A stretch of DNA of 31,501 nucleotides from contig CALFXA010000262.1 of NCBI GenBank assembly GCA_937928015.1, positions 1 through 31,501 on the forward strand. The letters are read 5' to 3'. Under the pieces are notes generated by a model that was given only the letters and a program-made list of their open reading frames with translations, was not told where the DNA came from and ran no database searches. This DNA is from an uncultured Anaerolineales bacterium. Lineage in GTDB: Bacteria > Chloroflexota > Anaerolineae > Anaerolineales > Villigracilaceae. Made by a program: the position numbers and the translations under genes. Positions within the stretch are counted from its first letter, which is position 1. Each line of letters begins with the position of its first letter. Below, piece by piece: positions 23,765-31,501 of this stretch.

Positions 23765-25828
23765 ATGCGTAAACTGTTTGCTTTGATGAGCCTGCTGGTC
23801 GTCGCCAGCATGCTTCTCGCGGCCTGCGGGACCACCCCCGCCCCGGCTACCGAGCCCGCCGCTCCCCCCGCCAACGATAACACCACCGTGGCGACCGAAC
23901 CCTCCACTCAGCCCGCGGCCTTCACTTCGAAGGACCCCACGACCTTTGTCGTAGCTGAATCCGAAGTCGGTATCGACACCCTCGACCCGGCTCTGGCCTA
24001 TGACACCGCTTCGGCTGAGATCATCCAGAACGTCTACGAAACCCTCGTCTTCTACGATGGTGAAGCCACCGACAAGTTCGTCCCCATGCTCGCCGAGGAA
24101 ATGCCGACTGTCTCCGCTGACGGCACCGTCTACACCTTCAAGATCCGCTCCGGCGTGAAGTTCCATGAGGGTCAGGACCTGACCGCCTCCGACGTGGCTT
24201 ATTCCTTCCAGCGCGGCCTCCTGCAGGGTGGCTATTCCTCCCCGCAGTGGCTGCTGGCAGAGCCCTTCTTCGGCGTTGGCAATGACGACATCACCATGAT
24301 CGTCGATGAAGGCGCCTCCGCGGATGACCGCGAAGCCCTGAAGGCCAACGATCCCGCCGCGCTCAAGGCCGCCTGCGAAAAGGTCCAGGCCGCGATCGTC
24401 GCTGATGATGCCGCCGGCACCGTCACCATGACCCTGGCTCAGCCTTGGGGTCCGTTCCTCGCCACCATCGCCCAGACCTGGGGCTCTGTCATGAGCAAAT
24501 CCTGGGTGGTCGAGAAGGGCGGCTGGGATGGCTCCTGCGATACCTGGCAGGACTTCTACGGCATGACCTCCGCTGACGATCCGTTCAGCACCATTGCCAA
24601 CGGCACCGGCCCCTTCACCCTTGAGAAGTTTGCCAACGGCGAAGAGATCGACCTTGCCCGTTTCGATGGCTACTGGCGCGAACCCGCCAAGCTCGAGCGC
24701 GTGGTTCTCAAGCAGGTCCCCGAGTGGGGCACCCGCTTCTCCATGATGCAGGCTGGCGATGCCGACCTGACCATTGTGCCTTCGGCCAACCGCTCCCAGA
24801 TGGACGAACTCGTGGGTGCCTTCCAGGTCTACGATGCGGCCGCCAACACCTACGGCCCCATCCAGGAAGTCTGCGGCTATGACGCCGGCGCTCTTGGCGC
24901 CGCCAAGTTCACGGCCTGCGCCGCTGGCGAGACCGGCAATGGTGGACCCTTCCTGGCCCGCCTCGGCCGCCCCGGCATCAGCATGGACGTGCTGCTCTAC
25001 AACTGGAACATTGCCACCTCCGAGGAAAGCCCGAACCCCTACATCGGCTCCGGCAAACTCGACGGCAATGGCATCCCCTCTGACTTCTTCAGCGATGAGC
25101 ACATCCGCAAGGGCTTCTCGTACGCCTTTGATTTCGATACCCTGCTCAACGACGTGTTCAGCGGCGAAGCGGTTCAGTCCTATCAACTGACCCTGCCCGG
25201 CATGCCCGGCTTCTTCCAGGACACCCCGCACTACAGCTACGACCTCGACAAGGCCACCGAAGAATTCAAGCTGGCCGACGTCGACAAGGATGGCATCCCC
25301 GCTGGTGAGGATCCCGAAGGCGATGTTTGGACCACCGGTTTCCGCGTCCAGATGTCCTTCAACCAGGGCAACAACACCCGCCAGACCATCGCCGAGATTC
25401 TGGCTGGCAGCCTGTCCGAGATCAATGAACTGTTCGTGGTCGAGACCCTCGGCCTGCCGTGGCCCGCTTACCTGCGCGCCCAGCGTGCCAAGCAGATCCC
25501 GATCATGACCGGTGGCTGGCTCGAAGACATCCACGACCCGCACAACTGGTATCAGCCGTACACCACTGGTACGTACGGTGGCCGCCAGAGCCTGCCCGAT
25601 GATGTCAAGGCCCAGTTCAAGGACATCCTGAACCGCGGCGTGGCCGAGACCGACCCCGCCAAGCGCGCCGAGATCTACAAGGAAGCCAACCAGTTGTACT
25701 ATGACCTGGCTGTTGCTCTCCCGCTGGAAGTTACCACCAGCCACGGCTTCTCGCAGCGCTGGGTCCAGGGCGTGATCCTGAACCCGATCTTCCCCGGCAA
25801 CTACTACTACACCATCTACAAAGACTAA
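23765..25828 (+). CDS. dppA: Solute-binding lipoprotein of the peptide ABC transporter (SBP family 5)
   Basis: The 687-residue precursor is a DppA/OppA-type binding protein. The signal ends at MLLAAC (Cys21), followed by a Pro/Ala/Thr linker. Family 5 signatures include the start of the mature domain (VGIDTLDPALAYDTASAEIIQNVYETL) and FKIRSGVKFHEGQDLTASDVAYSF. Later segments such as ILAGSLSEINELFVVETLGLPW match the second lobe. It is longer than E. coli DppA (about 535 residues), with extra loops, as in many Chloroflexota members. The ATG at 23765 has GAGGAG with an 8-nt gap. Codons are strongly biased to GCC, ATC, CTG and AAG, a sign of very high expression. A stable hairpin (25848-25875) follows the stop. 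Confidence 0.92.
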   Translation: MRKLFALMSLLVVASMLLAACGTTPAPATEPAAPPANDNTTVATEPSTQPAAFTSKDPTTFVVAESEVGIDTLDPALAYDTASAEIIQNVYETLVFYDGEATDKFVPMLAEEMPTVSADGTVYTFKIRSGVKFHEGQDLTASDVAYSFQRGLLQGGYSSPQWLLAEPFFGVGNDDITMIVDEGASADDREALKANDPAALKAACEKVQAAIVADDAAGTVTMTLAQPWGPFLATIAQTWGSVMSKSWVVEKGGWDGSCDTWQDFYGMTSADDPFSTIANGTGPFTLEKFANGEEIDLARFDGYWREPAKLERVVLKQVPEWGTRFSMMQAGDADLTIVPSANRSQMDELVGAFQVYDAAANTYGPIQEVCGYDAGALGAAKFTACAAGETGNGGPFLARLGRPGISMDVLLYNWNIATSEESPNPYIGSGKLDGNGIPSDFFSDEHIRKGFSYAFDFDTLLNDVFSGEAVQSYQLTLPGMPGFFQDTPHYSYDLDKATEEFKLADVDKDGIPAGEDPEGDVWTTGFRVQMSFNQGNNTRQTIAEILAGSLSEINELFVVETLGLPWPAYLRAQRAKQIPIMTGGWLEDIHDPHNWYQPYTTGTYGGRQSLPDDVKAQFKDILNRGVAETDPAKRAEIYKEANQLYYDLAVALPLEVTTSHGFSQRWVQGVILNPIFPGNYYYTIYKD

Positions 25829-25847
25829 GCCGGATCGCAAGTAAATT

Positions 25848-25875
25848 TCCGGGGGTCTGGAAACAGGCCCCCGGA
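25848..25875 (+). other. 12-bp hairpin with GAAA tetraloop after the binding-protein gene
   Basis: Bases 25848-25859 pair continuously with 25864-25875 (one G-U pair) around a GAAA tetraloop. No T-run follows (ATTTCCCC), so it is not a full terminator. Such hairpins protect an upstream mRNA segment from 3' exonucleases, which would allow the binding protein to be made in excess of the permeases. Confidence 0.75.
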
Positions 25876-25978
25876 TTTCCCCAGAAGCCGACGAATTACG
25901 GCTTGCTTGGTGGGAACGGACCCAGGTCATTCCCGCCACGGAAATCGGAATTCAACTCCTCACGAAAAGAGGTTGTCA

Positions 25979-27043
25979 ATGATCAATTACATCATCCGTC
26001 GTCTCCTGCTGGTGCCGCTCCTGCTCTTCGGCGTCACCGTCCTGATTTTTGGCATGCTGAGCTTTCTTCAGCCTGTGGAACGACTGGCCCTTTATATGCG
26101 CGATTTCCCCAAGAACGAGAAGGCTATCCCGGCGCTGATTGCCAAATATGACCTGGACAAACCCATCTATGTCCAATATTGGAACTGGTTGGTGGGCAAG
26201 GTGAACAATGAAACCGGCGCCCGTGAAGGCGGCATTCTCTTCGGCAATTTTGGGTATTCCCGCTCCGCTTCCCAGCCCGTGGTGGAGTTGATCCAGCGCC
26301 GCTTCCCGGCCACTCTCGAATTGACCATCTGGGCAGTGGCCCCGGTGGTGTTGGTGGGAATCTGGCTGGGCGTGCAAGCGGCCGTCCATCACAATGGTTT
26401 CATTGATCAGGCTGCGCGTATTTTCAGCATTGTGGGCACTTCCTTCCCCACCTTCGTGTTCGGCCTGCTGATGCTGATGATCTTCTACGCCAATCTACAA
26501 TGGTTCCCACCCGGGCGCCTCTCAGATGAATTTTCCAAGATCGTCGAATCCGCCGCTTTTCATCGTTACACCACCCTGATCACCTTTGACGCCCTGCTGA
26601 ATGGACGCTTCGACATCTTCCTGGATGCCCTGCGCCATCTGGTCATGCCCATCCTGACCCTGTCTTACATCAACTGGGCCACTTTCCTGCGCGTGACGCG
26701 CGGCTCCATGCTCGAAACCCTGCGCATGGAATACGTCACCACCGCCCGCGCCAAGGGCCTGCCCGAACGTGACGTGATCTACAAGCATGCCCAGCCGAAT
26801 GCCATGCTCCCGGTGGTGACCCTGGCTGGCTTCAGTGTAGTTGGTCTGCTGGCAGGCGCGGTGATTACCGAGACCGTGTTCAACTACCCGGGCATCGGAT
26901 CTGCCGCCGTGCGTGCCGCCACCAGCCTCGACGTGGTGGCCATGCTTGGTTTCGCCCTCTTCGATGGGTTCATCCTCATCGTGGCCGCCCTGGTGGTGGA
27001 TATTCTCTACGCTCTCGTGGACCCGCGCGTCCGCCTGTCATAA
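25979..27043 (+). CDS. dppB: Peptide ABC transporter permease, DppB-like
   Basis: The 354-residue inner-membrane permease starts with a membrane span right after MINYIIRRLL (about 9-30), then a periplasmic region (about 35-110) and the core with five more spans. The EAA loop that contacts the ATPases is EYVTTARAKGLPERDVIYKHA (251-271), followed by AVITETVFNYPGIG and the conserved end VVDILYALVDPRVRLS. The start at 25979 has GAGG about 7 nt upstream; an in-frame ATG at 25907 would overlap the intergenic hairpin region and add residues not found in the family. It follows the binding-protein gene by 150 nt and precedes dppC by 13 nt. Confidence 0.94.
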   Translation: MINYIIRRLLLVPLLLFGVTVLIFGMLSFLQPVERLALYMRDFPKNEKAIPALIAKYDLDKPIYVQYWNWLVGKVNNETGAREGGILFGNFGYSRSASQPVVELIQRRFPATLELTIWAVAPVVLVGIWLGVQAAVHHNGFIDQAARIFSIVGTSFPTFVFGLLMLMIFYANLQWFPPGRLSDEFSKIVESAAFHRYTTLITFDALLNGRFDIFLDALRHLVMPILTLSYINWATFLRVTRGSMLETLRMEYVTTARAKGLPERDVIYKHAQPNAMLPVVTLAGFSVVGLLAGAVITETVFNYPGIGSAAVRAATSLDVVAMLGFALFDGFILIVAALVVDILYALVDPRVRLS

Positions 27044-27056
27044 AAAGGAGTTTCCC

Positions 27057-28091
27057 ATGGCTCAAACTGTCCCCTCTGGCGATAACACCTTATTGCGCGA
27101 TGCCATTCCCGTGCGGAAGATCGGCCGCGTGGAGCGCTTCCTCGGCCCCGAGAATTATCGCATCGTGCAAGGCTTGATGAAAACTCCGGCTTCCATCGCC
27201 GGTTTCTCCCTGGTTCTGTTCTTCGTGTTGATCGCGATCTTCGCCCCGCTCATCGTCCCGCCGGTCAGCAAGGATCCTTATTCCATTCCGCGTGACGGCT
27301 TCAAGTCCGATCCCCAGCCGATGGGCACCGAGTGGAAACGCAACGAGCCGGACAAACCTTTCTGGTTCGCCATCACCGGCCAGGAGAAATGGACCCACAT
27401 CTTCGGCACCTCCGAAGGTCAGTACGACATCTTCTACGGCATCATCTGGGGCACGCGCACGGCCTTCTATGCGGGCCTGATCGTCACCATCTCCACGCTC
27501 CTGCTCGGCATCGTGTATGGTTCCGTTGCGGCCTATTACGGCGGCTGGGTGGACATGATTATGATGCGTATCGTGGACGTGTTGTCCATTCTGCCGGGTG
27601 TGCTGGCCGCCCTGATCCTGGCCGCCATCCTCACCCCGCTGATCGGTAAGAGTACCGTCCCGGTCATGGTGGCGTTGATCGCCTTCGGCTGGATGGGTTA
27701 CTCCCGCTTCATCCGCGCTGATATCCTCTCAGTGCGTGAGCGCGACTACATCCTGGCTGCCCGTGTGGTGGGCGTGCAGGACAGCCGCATCCTCTTCCAG
27801 CACATCCTGCCTAATGCTATCTTCCCGACCTTGATCCTGGCCTCGATGGCCATTGGCGACGTAGTCCTGAGCTTCGCCGGCCTGTCATTCCTGGGCGTGG
27901 GCGTGGAGATCGGGTATGCGGACTGGGGCCAGTTGCTGTCCTTTGCCCGCAACTGGATCACCAGCCTCAATACCTACTGGTACATCATCGCCTGGCCGGG
28001 CTTCTTCCTCGTGCTATTCGTGATGGGCTGGAACCTGATCGGCGACGCCCTGCGCGATGTGCTTGACCCGCGCATGCGCGGCAAGACCTAG
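27057..28091 (+). CDS. dppC: Peptide ABC transporter permease, DppC-like
   Basis: The 344-residue second permease has an N-terminal cytoplasmic stretch, a first span at about 47-68 (AGFSLVLFFVLIAIFAPLIV), a long periplasmic loop (about 70-130, rich in Trp, Pro and charged residues) and the core. The EAA motif is VRERDYILAARVVGVQDSRI, followed by HILPNAIFPTLI, SFAGLSFLGVGVE and the family end GDALRDVLDPRMRGKT. AAAAGGAG lies 6 nt before the ATG. The periplasmic insert is longer than in E. coli DppC and may contact the long binding proteins. It is followed within 5 nt by the cytochrome gene. Confidence 0.94.
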   Translation: MAQTVPSGDNTLLRDAIPVRKIGRVERFLGPENYRIVQGLMKTPASIAGFSLVLFFVLIAIFAPLIVPPVSKDPYSIPRDGFKSDPQPMGTEWKRNEPDKPFWFAITGQEKWTHIFGTSEGQYDIFYGIIWGTRTAFYAGLIVTISTLLLGIVYGSVAAYYGGWVDMIMMRIVDVLSILPGVLAALILAAILTPLIGKSTVPVMVALIAFGWMGYSRFIRADILSVRERDYILAARVVGVQDSRILFQHILPNAIFPTLILASMAIGDVVLSFAGLSFLGVGVEIGYADWGQLLSFARNWITSLNTYWYIIAWPGFFLVLFVMGWNLIGDALRDVLDPRMRGKT

Positions 28092-28095
28092 GCCT

Positions 28096-28791
28096 GTGCA
28101 GACCCGGGTACTTTCCCGCCTTACCCTGATCCCGATTGGAATAGCCCTGCTTTTTGCAGGGCTATTCTTCGATAATGGGCGAGCTGGTCCGCGGGTGCAG
28201 GTTACTCCCACGCGCGACCGCCTGGCCGAGCCGACCCTGCCTGCCTCTCCCACCCAGGCGGATCGCGGCTCACAGGTTTACTGGCTCTCGTGCCTGCCCT
28301 GTCACGGAGATTTGGGTCAGGGCCTGACCGATGAATTCCGCGACGCCTACCCGCCCGAAGACCGCAACTGCTGGAACTCGGGCTGTCACGGCGAGCGCCC
28401 TTATGACAACGGCTTCAAACTTCCGCACAGCATCCCGGCCGTGATTGGGAAGGGAACCTTGCAAAAGTTCTCAAACGCCGCCGTGCTATACGGGTACATC
28501 CGCGGGGCGATGCCGTTCTGGAAGCCGGGCAGCCTGACCGATGAGGAGGCCTGGTCGGTAACGGCCTTCATCCTGCGGCAGAACGGATTGTGGGACGGCC
28601 GCGCCGAGTTGAACGAATCCAATGCAGCGCAGGTGCAGGTGGCGGCGCCCGAGGCGACATCCACGCCGACGGTCACGGAACCCGCCGTCGGCGGGGGAAT
28701 CCAGGTGTCGTGGCCGGTCGTACTCGGCGGAGTCCTCCTGTTGGGGCTGGTTCTGCTCCTCATCCTCTTCCCCAAAAAGTCACCCCGTTGA
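28096..28791 (+). CDS. Membrane-anchored c-type cytochrome with CXXCH and CX4CH motifs
   Basis: With the GTG at 28096 the protein has 231 residues: a signal or anchor helix (8-25), a cytochrome c domain, an Ala/Thr/Pro linker and a C-terminal span (about 205-226) ending FPKKSPR. CLPCH (Cys66, Cys69, His70) is a standard haem c site. CWNSGCH (Cys92, Cys97, His98) is CX4CH, a rarer haem motif, or else a structural disulfide. Met139 in RGAMPFWKPG is the likely distal ligand. It faces the outside and should carry electrons or sense redox. The start is uncertain: GTG at 28096 has only AGG nearby, while ATG at 28057 would overlap dppC by 35 nt. The gene lies inside the transporter cluster, an unexpected neighbour, and a terminator-like hairpin is embedded in its signal-sequence codons. 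Confidence 0.82.
   Translation: MQTRVLSRLTLIPIGIALLFAGLFFDNGRAGPRVQVTPTRDRLAEPTLPASPTQADRGSQVYWLSCLPCHGDLGQGLTDEFRDAYPPEDRNCWNSGCHGERPYDNGFKLPHSIPAVIGKGTLQKFSNAAVLYGYIRGAMPFWKPGSLTDEEAWSVTAFILRQNGLWDGRAELNESNAAQVQVAAPEATSTPTVTEPAVGGGIQVSWPVVLGGVLLLGLVLLLILFPKKSPR
28140..28166 (+). terminator. Terminator-like hairpin inside the cytochrome signal-sequence codons
   Basis: AATAGCCCTGC (28140-28150) pairs perfectly with GCAGGGCTATT (28156-28166) across a TTTTT loop. It is 49 nt past the dppC stop, where an operon terminator would be expected, but it lies in coding sequence of the cytochrome. The following bases (CTTCG) lack a proper T-run, so it probably attenuates only in part. Confidence 0.45.
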
Positions 28792-28796
28792 CCGCG

Positions 28797-28816
28797 AGCC
28801 GCCCGACCGGGCGGCT
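28797..28816 (+). terminator. Short GC-rich hairpin after the cytochrome gene
   Basis: AGCCGCCC (28797-28804) pairs with GGGCGGCT (28809-28816) over a GACC loop, followed by TGATTGT, a weak T-run. It lies 6 nt past the cytochrome stop and just ahead of a new promoter, so it likely ends the transporter transcript. Confidence 0.65.
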
Positions 28817-28822
28817 TGATTG

Positions 28823-28828
28823 TATAAT
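28823..28828 (+). promoter_or_regulatory. -10 element for the second and third binding-lipoprotein genes
   Basis: A perfect TATAAT lies 31 nt before the ATG at 28859. The expected -35 position falls within the terminator hairpin and has no match to TTGACA, though a TTGACC occurs further away (28788-28793). A separate promoter would uncouple these genes from the permeases. Confidence 0.55.
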
Positions 28829-28858
28829 GGGGACACATTGCTAAAAAGGAACGTGCCA

Positions 28859-30799
28859 ATGAAACCCAGAATTAGCCTGTTTATCGTCCTGATCTTGACC
28901 CTGACCCTTTCGGCCTGCGGACTCCCCGCCAACAACGGCGGATCGACTCCCGTGCCGACGCTTGCCCCCACCCTTTCCCCCACGGAAACTGCCGTCCCCG
29001 CGCCGCGCACGCTGACCGTCTGCCTGGGCGAGGAGCCCAACACACTCTATCCCTTCGGCGGGCCGAACGCTGCGGCGCGCAGCGTGCTCTCTGCGGTGTA
29101 TGACGGGCCGATTGACATGGTGGGTTATGACTACCAGCCCGTGATCCTGACTCAATTGCCCAGCCTGTCGAACGGCGACGCGCAGATCAATGCGGTGCCG
29201 GTCAGCGCGGGCAGTCAGATCGTGGATGCCGACGGAAACCTCGTGACCCTGGCAAACGGCACGATGGTGCGCCCGGCCGGCTGCCGCTCCAGCGACTGTG
29301 TGATCAACTATAACGGTGCCACCCCGCTCAGCCTCGACCAGATGGTGGTGACCTTCCGCATGCGCCCCGACCTGACCTGGTCGGACGGTACGCCTGTCAC
29401 CGCCGACGATTCGGTCTACGCCTTCAGCCTGGCCTCGGACGCCTCCGCGGTCGGCTCGACCTATGTCCTCGACCGCACCCAGACCTACGAATCCGCCGAC
29501 GCCAACACCGTGGTGTGGTGGGGTATCCCGGGTTTCGTCGACTCGACCTACTTCACCAATTTCTGGGCGCCGGCTCCCAAGCATATGTGGAGTCAGTTCA
29601 GCCCGTCGGCCCTGCAGACCACCGACCTGTCCTCGCGCACGCCGATGGGCTGGGGACCGTACATCCTCCAGGAATGGCTGCCCGCCGATCACATCACGCT
29701 GACGAAGAATCCCAACTACTTTTTGGCGGGCGAGGGCTATCCCAAGTTCGACACGCTCACCTTCCGCTTCATTGCCGACCCGAACTCGGCCATCTCCGAA
29801 CTGGCAGCGGGTCGTTGTGACGTGCTCGACCCCACCGTGCGCCTCGACGGACAGGCTGCCCTGCTTCAGCAGATGCAGTCCAGTGGACAACTCAAGGCTT
29901 ACTTCGCCCCAGGCATGACCATCGAATGGCTGGGCTTGGGTATCGTCCCCGCCACCTACGATGACGGCTATGACACCCTCTATGCCAAGGACCGCCCCGA
30001 CATCCTCTCGGACCTGCGCACACGCCAGGCCATCGCCTATTGCACCGACCGCCAGAAGGTGGTGGACACCGTCCTCTTTGGCCTGACCACCGTCCCCAAC
30101 ACTTACCTGCCCACCGACCATCCGCTCTACAACGATGCGGTTCAGGCCTACACTTTCGACCCGACTGCCGGGCGGGCCCTGCTCGATGAAGCCGGCTGGC
30201 GCGACAGCGATAACAATCCCGCCACGCCGTTGCAGGCCTTCACGGTCAAGGGTGTGCCGGTCAGTACGCCGTTGGTGCTCAACTACTACACCACTACGGC
30301 CACCCAGCGTCGCCAGGTGGTGGATATCCTCAGCCAGTCGCTGGCTCAGTGCGGCATCGGACTCAACGTCCAGTATTTCTCGCAGAACGACCTGTACTCC
30401 GCCGGGCCCGAGGGCTTGCTCTTCGGCCGCCGCTTCGACTTGATCGAATACGCCATGGGCGTCAACAGCATCGAGCCGCCCTGCGATTGGTTCACCACCT
30501 CGCAGATCCCCAATGCCAAGAACCAGTGGATCGGCACCAACGTCACGGGTTATTCCAACCCTGCCTTCGACGCGGCCTGCGCCACCGCGCGCGCGTCCCT
30601 GCCCGACGACGCCTCCTACACCGAAGCCTATCGTCAGACGCAACTGCTTTTCGCCTCGGACCTGCCCGCCATCCCGCTCTACTACCGCCTGCGCGTGGCC
30701 GCCTCCCGTCCCGACCTGTGCCACTTCGACCTCGACCCGTCGGCCAGCCCGTTGTGGAATATCGAGGCCTTCGATTACGGGACGGCCTGCGGCAACTAA
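28859..30799 (+). CDS. Second family 5 solute-binding lipoprotein
   Basis: The 646-residue precursor has a lipoprotein signal ending LTLSACG (Cys20), a Pro/Thr linker, and the family 5 binding-protein domain: GEEPNTLYPFGG, FRMRPDLTWSDGTPVTADDSVYAF, TPMGWGPYILQEWLPADHITL and LRTRQAIAYCTDRQKVVD. It is clearly related to, but distinct from, the 23765-25828 protein. The ATG at 28859 has AAGGA 8 nt upstream. It has its own -10 and follows a hairpin. The third binding-protein gene begins directly after its stop (TAAATG). It may serve the same DppBCDF membrane complex with a different peptide specificity, or be an orphan receptor. Ligands cannot be predicted. Confidence 0.92.
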   Translation: MKPRISLFIVLILTLTLSACGLPANNGGSTPVPTLAPTLSPTETAVPAPRTLTVCLGEEPNTLYPFGGPNAAARSVLSAVYDGPIDMVGYDYQPVILTQLPSLSNGDAQINAVPVSAGSQIVDADGNLVTLANGTMVRPAGCRSSDCVINYNGATPLSLDQMVVTFRMRPDLTWSDGTPVTADDSVYAFSLASDASAVGSTYVLDRTQTYESADANTVVWWGIPGFVDSTYFTNFWAPAPKHMWSQFSPSALQTTDLSSRTPMGWGPYILQEWLPADHITLTKNPNYFLAGEGYPKFDTLTFRFIADPNSAISELAAGRCDVLDPTVRLDGQAALLQQMQSSGQLKAYFAPGMTIEWLGLGIVPATYDDGYDTLYAKDRPDILSDLRTRQAIAYCTDRQKVVDTVLFGLTTVPNTYLPTDHPLYNDAVQAYTFDPTAGRALLDEAGWRDSDNNPATPLQAFTVKGVPVSTPLVLNYYTTTATQRRQVVDILSQSLAQCGIGLNVQYFSQNDLYSAGPEGLLFGRRFDLIEYAMGVNSIEPPCDWFTTSQIPNAKNQWIGTNVTGYSNPAFDAACATARASLPDDASYTEAYRQTQLLFASDLPAIPLYYRLRVAASRPDLCHFDLDPSASPLWNIEAFDYGTACGN

Positions 30800-31501
30800 A
30801 TGCGACGTCCGCTTCTAATCGCCCTGTTGGGGATGCTGTTGCTGGCCTCCTGTTCTGGACCTGCGCCTGTCTCCGTTTCCCCAACCGCTCCCGCCCCCCA
30901 GGCATGGAATCCTACCACCGCTGCCCCTCCCATCCACGCGGACGCGATCCGTTTTGGGCTGGTTGGCCAGCCGACGGACGTCAATGCCTGGGCTCGCTTC
31001 GACGAGGCAGGTGCAAGTTATGCCAATTCCGCCCTCCACTCGGACGAATATCCGCGCCTGTACCGACTCTCAATCCCTGCGCGCGAGTTTGAGGCCTATG
31101 TCGCAGACGGTCTGCCCTCGGCCATCGGCCAGGATGGGGACCTGCTGTCTGCGACTGTGAAACTGCAGGCCGGCTTGCGCTGGAGCGACGGCGCTCCGCT
31201 CACCGCGCAGGACGTGGCCTTCACTGCCAACGCCGCGCTGGCCTTCCGCCTCGGCCTGGACTGGCGCTCTGCGTACAACCCCGAGCGGCTGGACCACGCC
31301 GAAGCCGTGGACGACGTGACGGTTAAATTCTATTTCAATGGCCCAATCAACGTGGGTGATTGGCAATATGGCCTCTTGCAAGGACCCATCCTCAGCCAGG
31401 CTTTCTGGTCGCCCAAGTTGACGGATGCCAGCGCCCTGCTTCCCAGCGCGGACCTGCTCAAGTCGCTCGATGGTGCAAAGACGCGCGCGGCGGAATTGCA
31501 A
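30800..31501 (+). CDS. Third family 5 solute-binding lipoprotein (3'-truncated by window edge)
   Basis: The frame starts at ATG 30800, one base after the preceding TAA, and is open to the last base (234 codons). MRRPLLIALLGMLLLASC is a lipoprotein signal (Cys18), followed by a Pro-rich linker. The mature part has the family 5 pattern: ADAIRFGLVGQPTDVNAW, ATVKLQAGLRWSDGAPLTAQDVAFTANAAL and DDVTVKFYFNGP. It has no ribosome-binding site of its own except inside the preceding gene, so it is translationally coupled. It shares general architecture with the upstream gene but only modest identity by eye, so this is an old duplication or a separate receptor. The C-terminal half lies beyond the window. 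Confidence 0.88.
   Translation, partial: MRRPLLIALLGMLLLASCSGPAPVSVSPTAPAPQAWNPTTAAPPIHADAIRFGLVGQPTDVNAWARFDEAGASYANSALHSDEYPRLYRLSIPAREFEAYVADGLPSAIGQDGDLLSATVKLQAGLRWSDGAPLTAQDVAFTANAALAFRLGLDWRSAYNPERLDHAEAVDDVTVKFYFNGPINVGDWQYGLLQGPILSQAFWSPKLTDASALLPSADLLKSLDGAKTRAAELQ

Noticed and set aside
28841..30724. 627-codon minus-strand open frame
   Set aside because: It is antisense to the second binding-lipoprotein gene, which has full family motifs and a lipoprotein signal.

Overview
The window is chromosomal DNA of roughly 60% G+C from a bacterium, most likely a Chloroflexota member of the Anaerolineae. That placement rests on general family resemblance (a DUF5671-type membrane protein, an M3 oligopeptidase, a zinc-ribbon MscL, multiple Dpp-type binding lipoproteins, a particular cytochrome c family) and not on any marker gene. 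I see no tRNA, rRNA, CRISPR array, insertion sequence or phage gene. Almost everything is coding, in compact operons on both strands.

Layout. 1-1655 (minus): a small membrane-anchored protein followed by a large polytopic DUF5671-type protein that runs off the left edge. 1790-4407 (plus): an M3/PepF oligopeptidase, a rhodanese-like lipoprotein whose reading frame contains an in-frame TGA, and a cupin. 4494-7211 (minus): glutamate dehydrogenase, a PaaG-like enoyl-CoA hydratase and a small acidic protein, separated by clear terminators. 7365-7991 (plus): a nucleoside-kinase-like protein with a broken P-loop. 8003-13457 (minus): a pyrimidine operon with an attenuated leader, in the order leader peptide-pyrB-pyrF-pyrE-PD-(D/E)XK-like protein-GNAT-pyrD. 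13484-16563 (minus): a lipoprotein, a small protein with an aminotransferase, and a sugar-phosphate nucleotidyltransferase. 16686-20881 (minus): a PcrA/UvrD helicase-NUDIX-ChrA-aldo/keto reductase operon. 20958-21353 (minus): MscL. 21672 to the right edge (plus): a dipeptide/oligopeptide ABC transporter (two ATPases, binding lipoprotein, two permeases), a c-type cytochrome, and two further binding lipoproteins, the last cut by the window edge.

The most striking observation is at 3596-4099. A rhodanese lipoprotein is interrupted by TGA at 3956-3958. This is exactly where the related Y-C-x-C-P-x-E active-site loop carries its second cysteine. The frame then stays open for 46 codons that complete the domain, and the true end overlaps the next start as ATGA. 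A perfect 7-bp hairpin with a GGUGC loop lies 14 nt after the TGA, where a bacterial SECIS element would be. The simplest reading is a selenocysteine-containing rhodanese; a recent nonsense mutation is the main alternative.

The second is the pyr leader at 13321-13457. A short reading frame ends on the first base of a textbook terminator hairpin just upstream of pyrB, an arrangement like enterobacterial pyrBI attenuation. Other items are a 14-bp inverted repeat between pyrB and pyrF, a 12-nt match to the 16S rRNA tail with a 23-codon ORF ahead of the main binding-protein gene, and a terminator-like hairpin inside a signal-sequence coding region.
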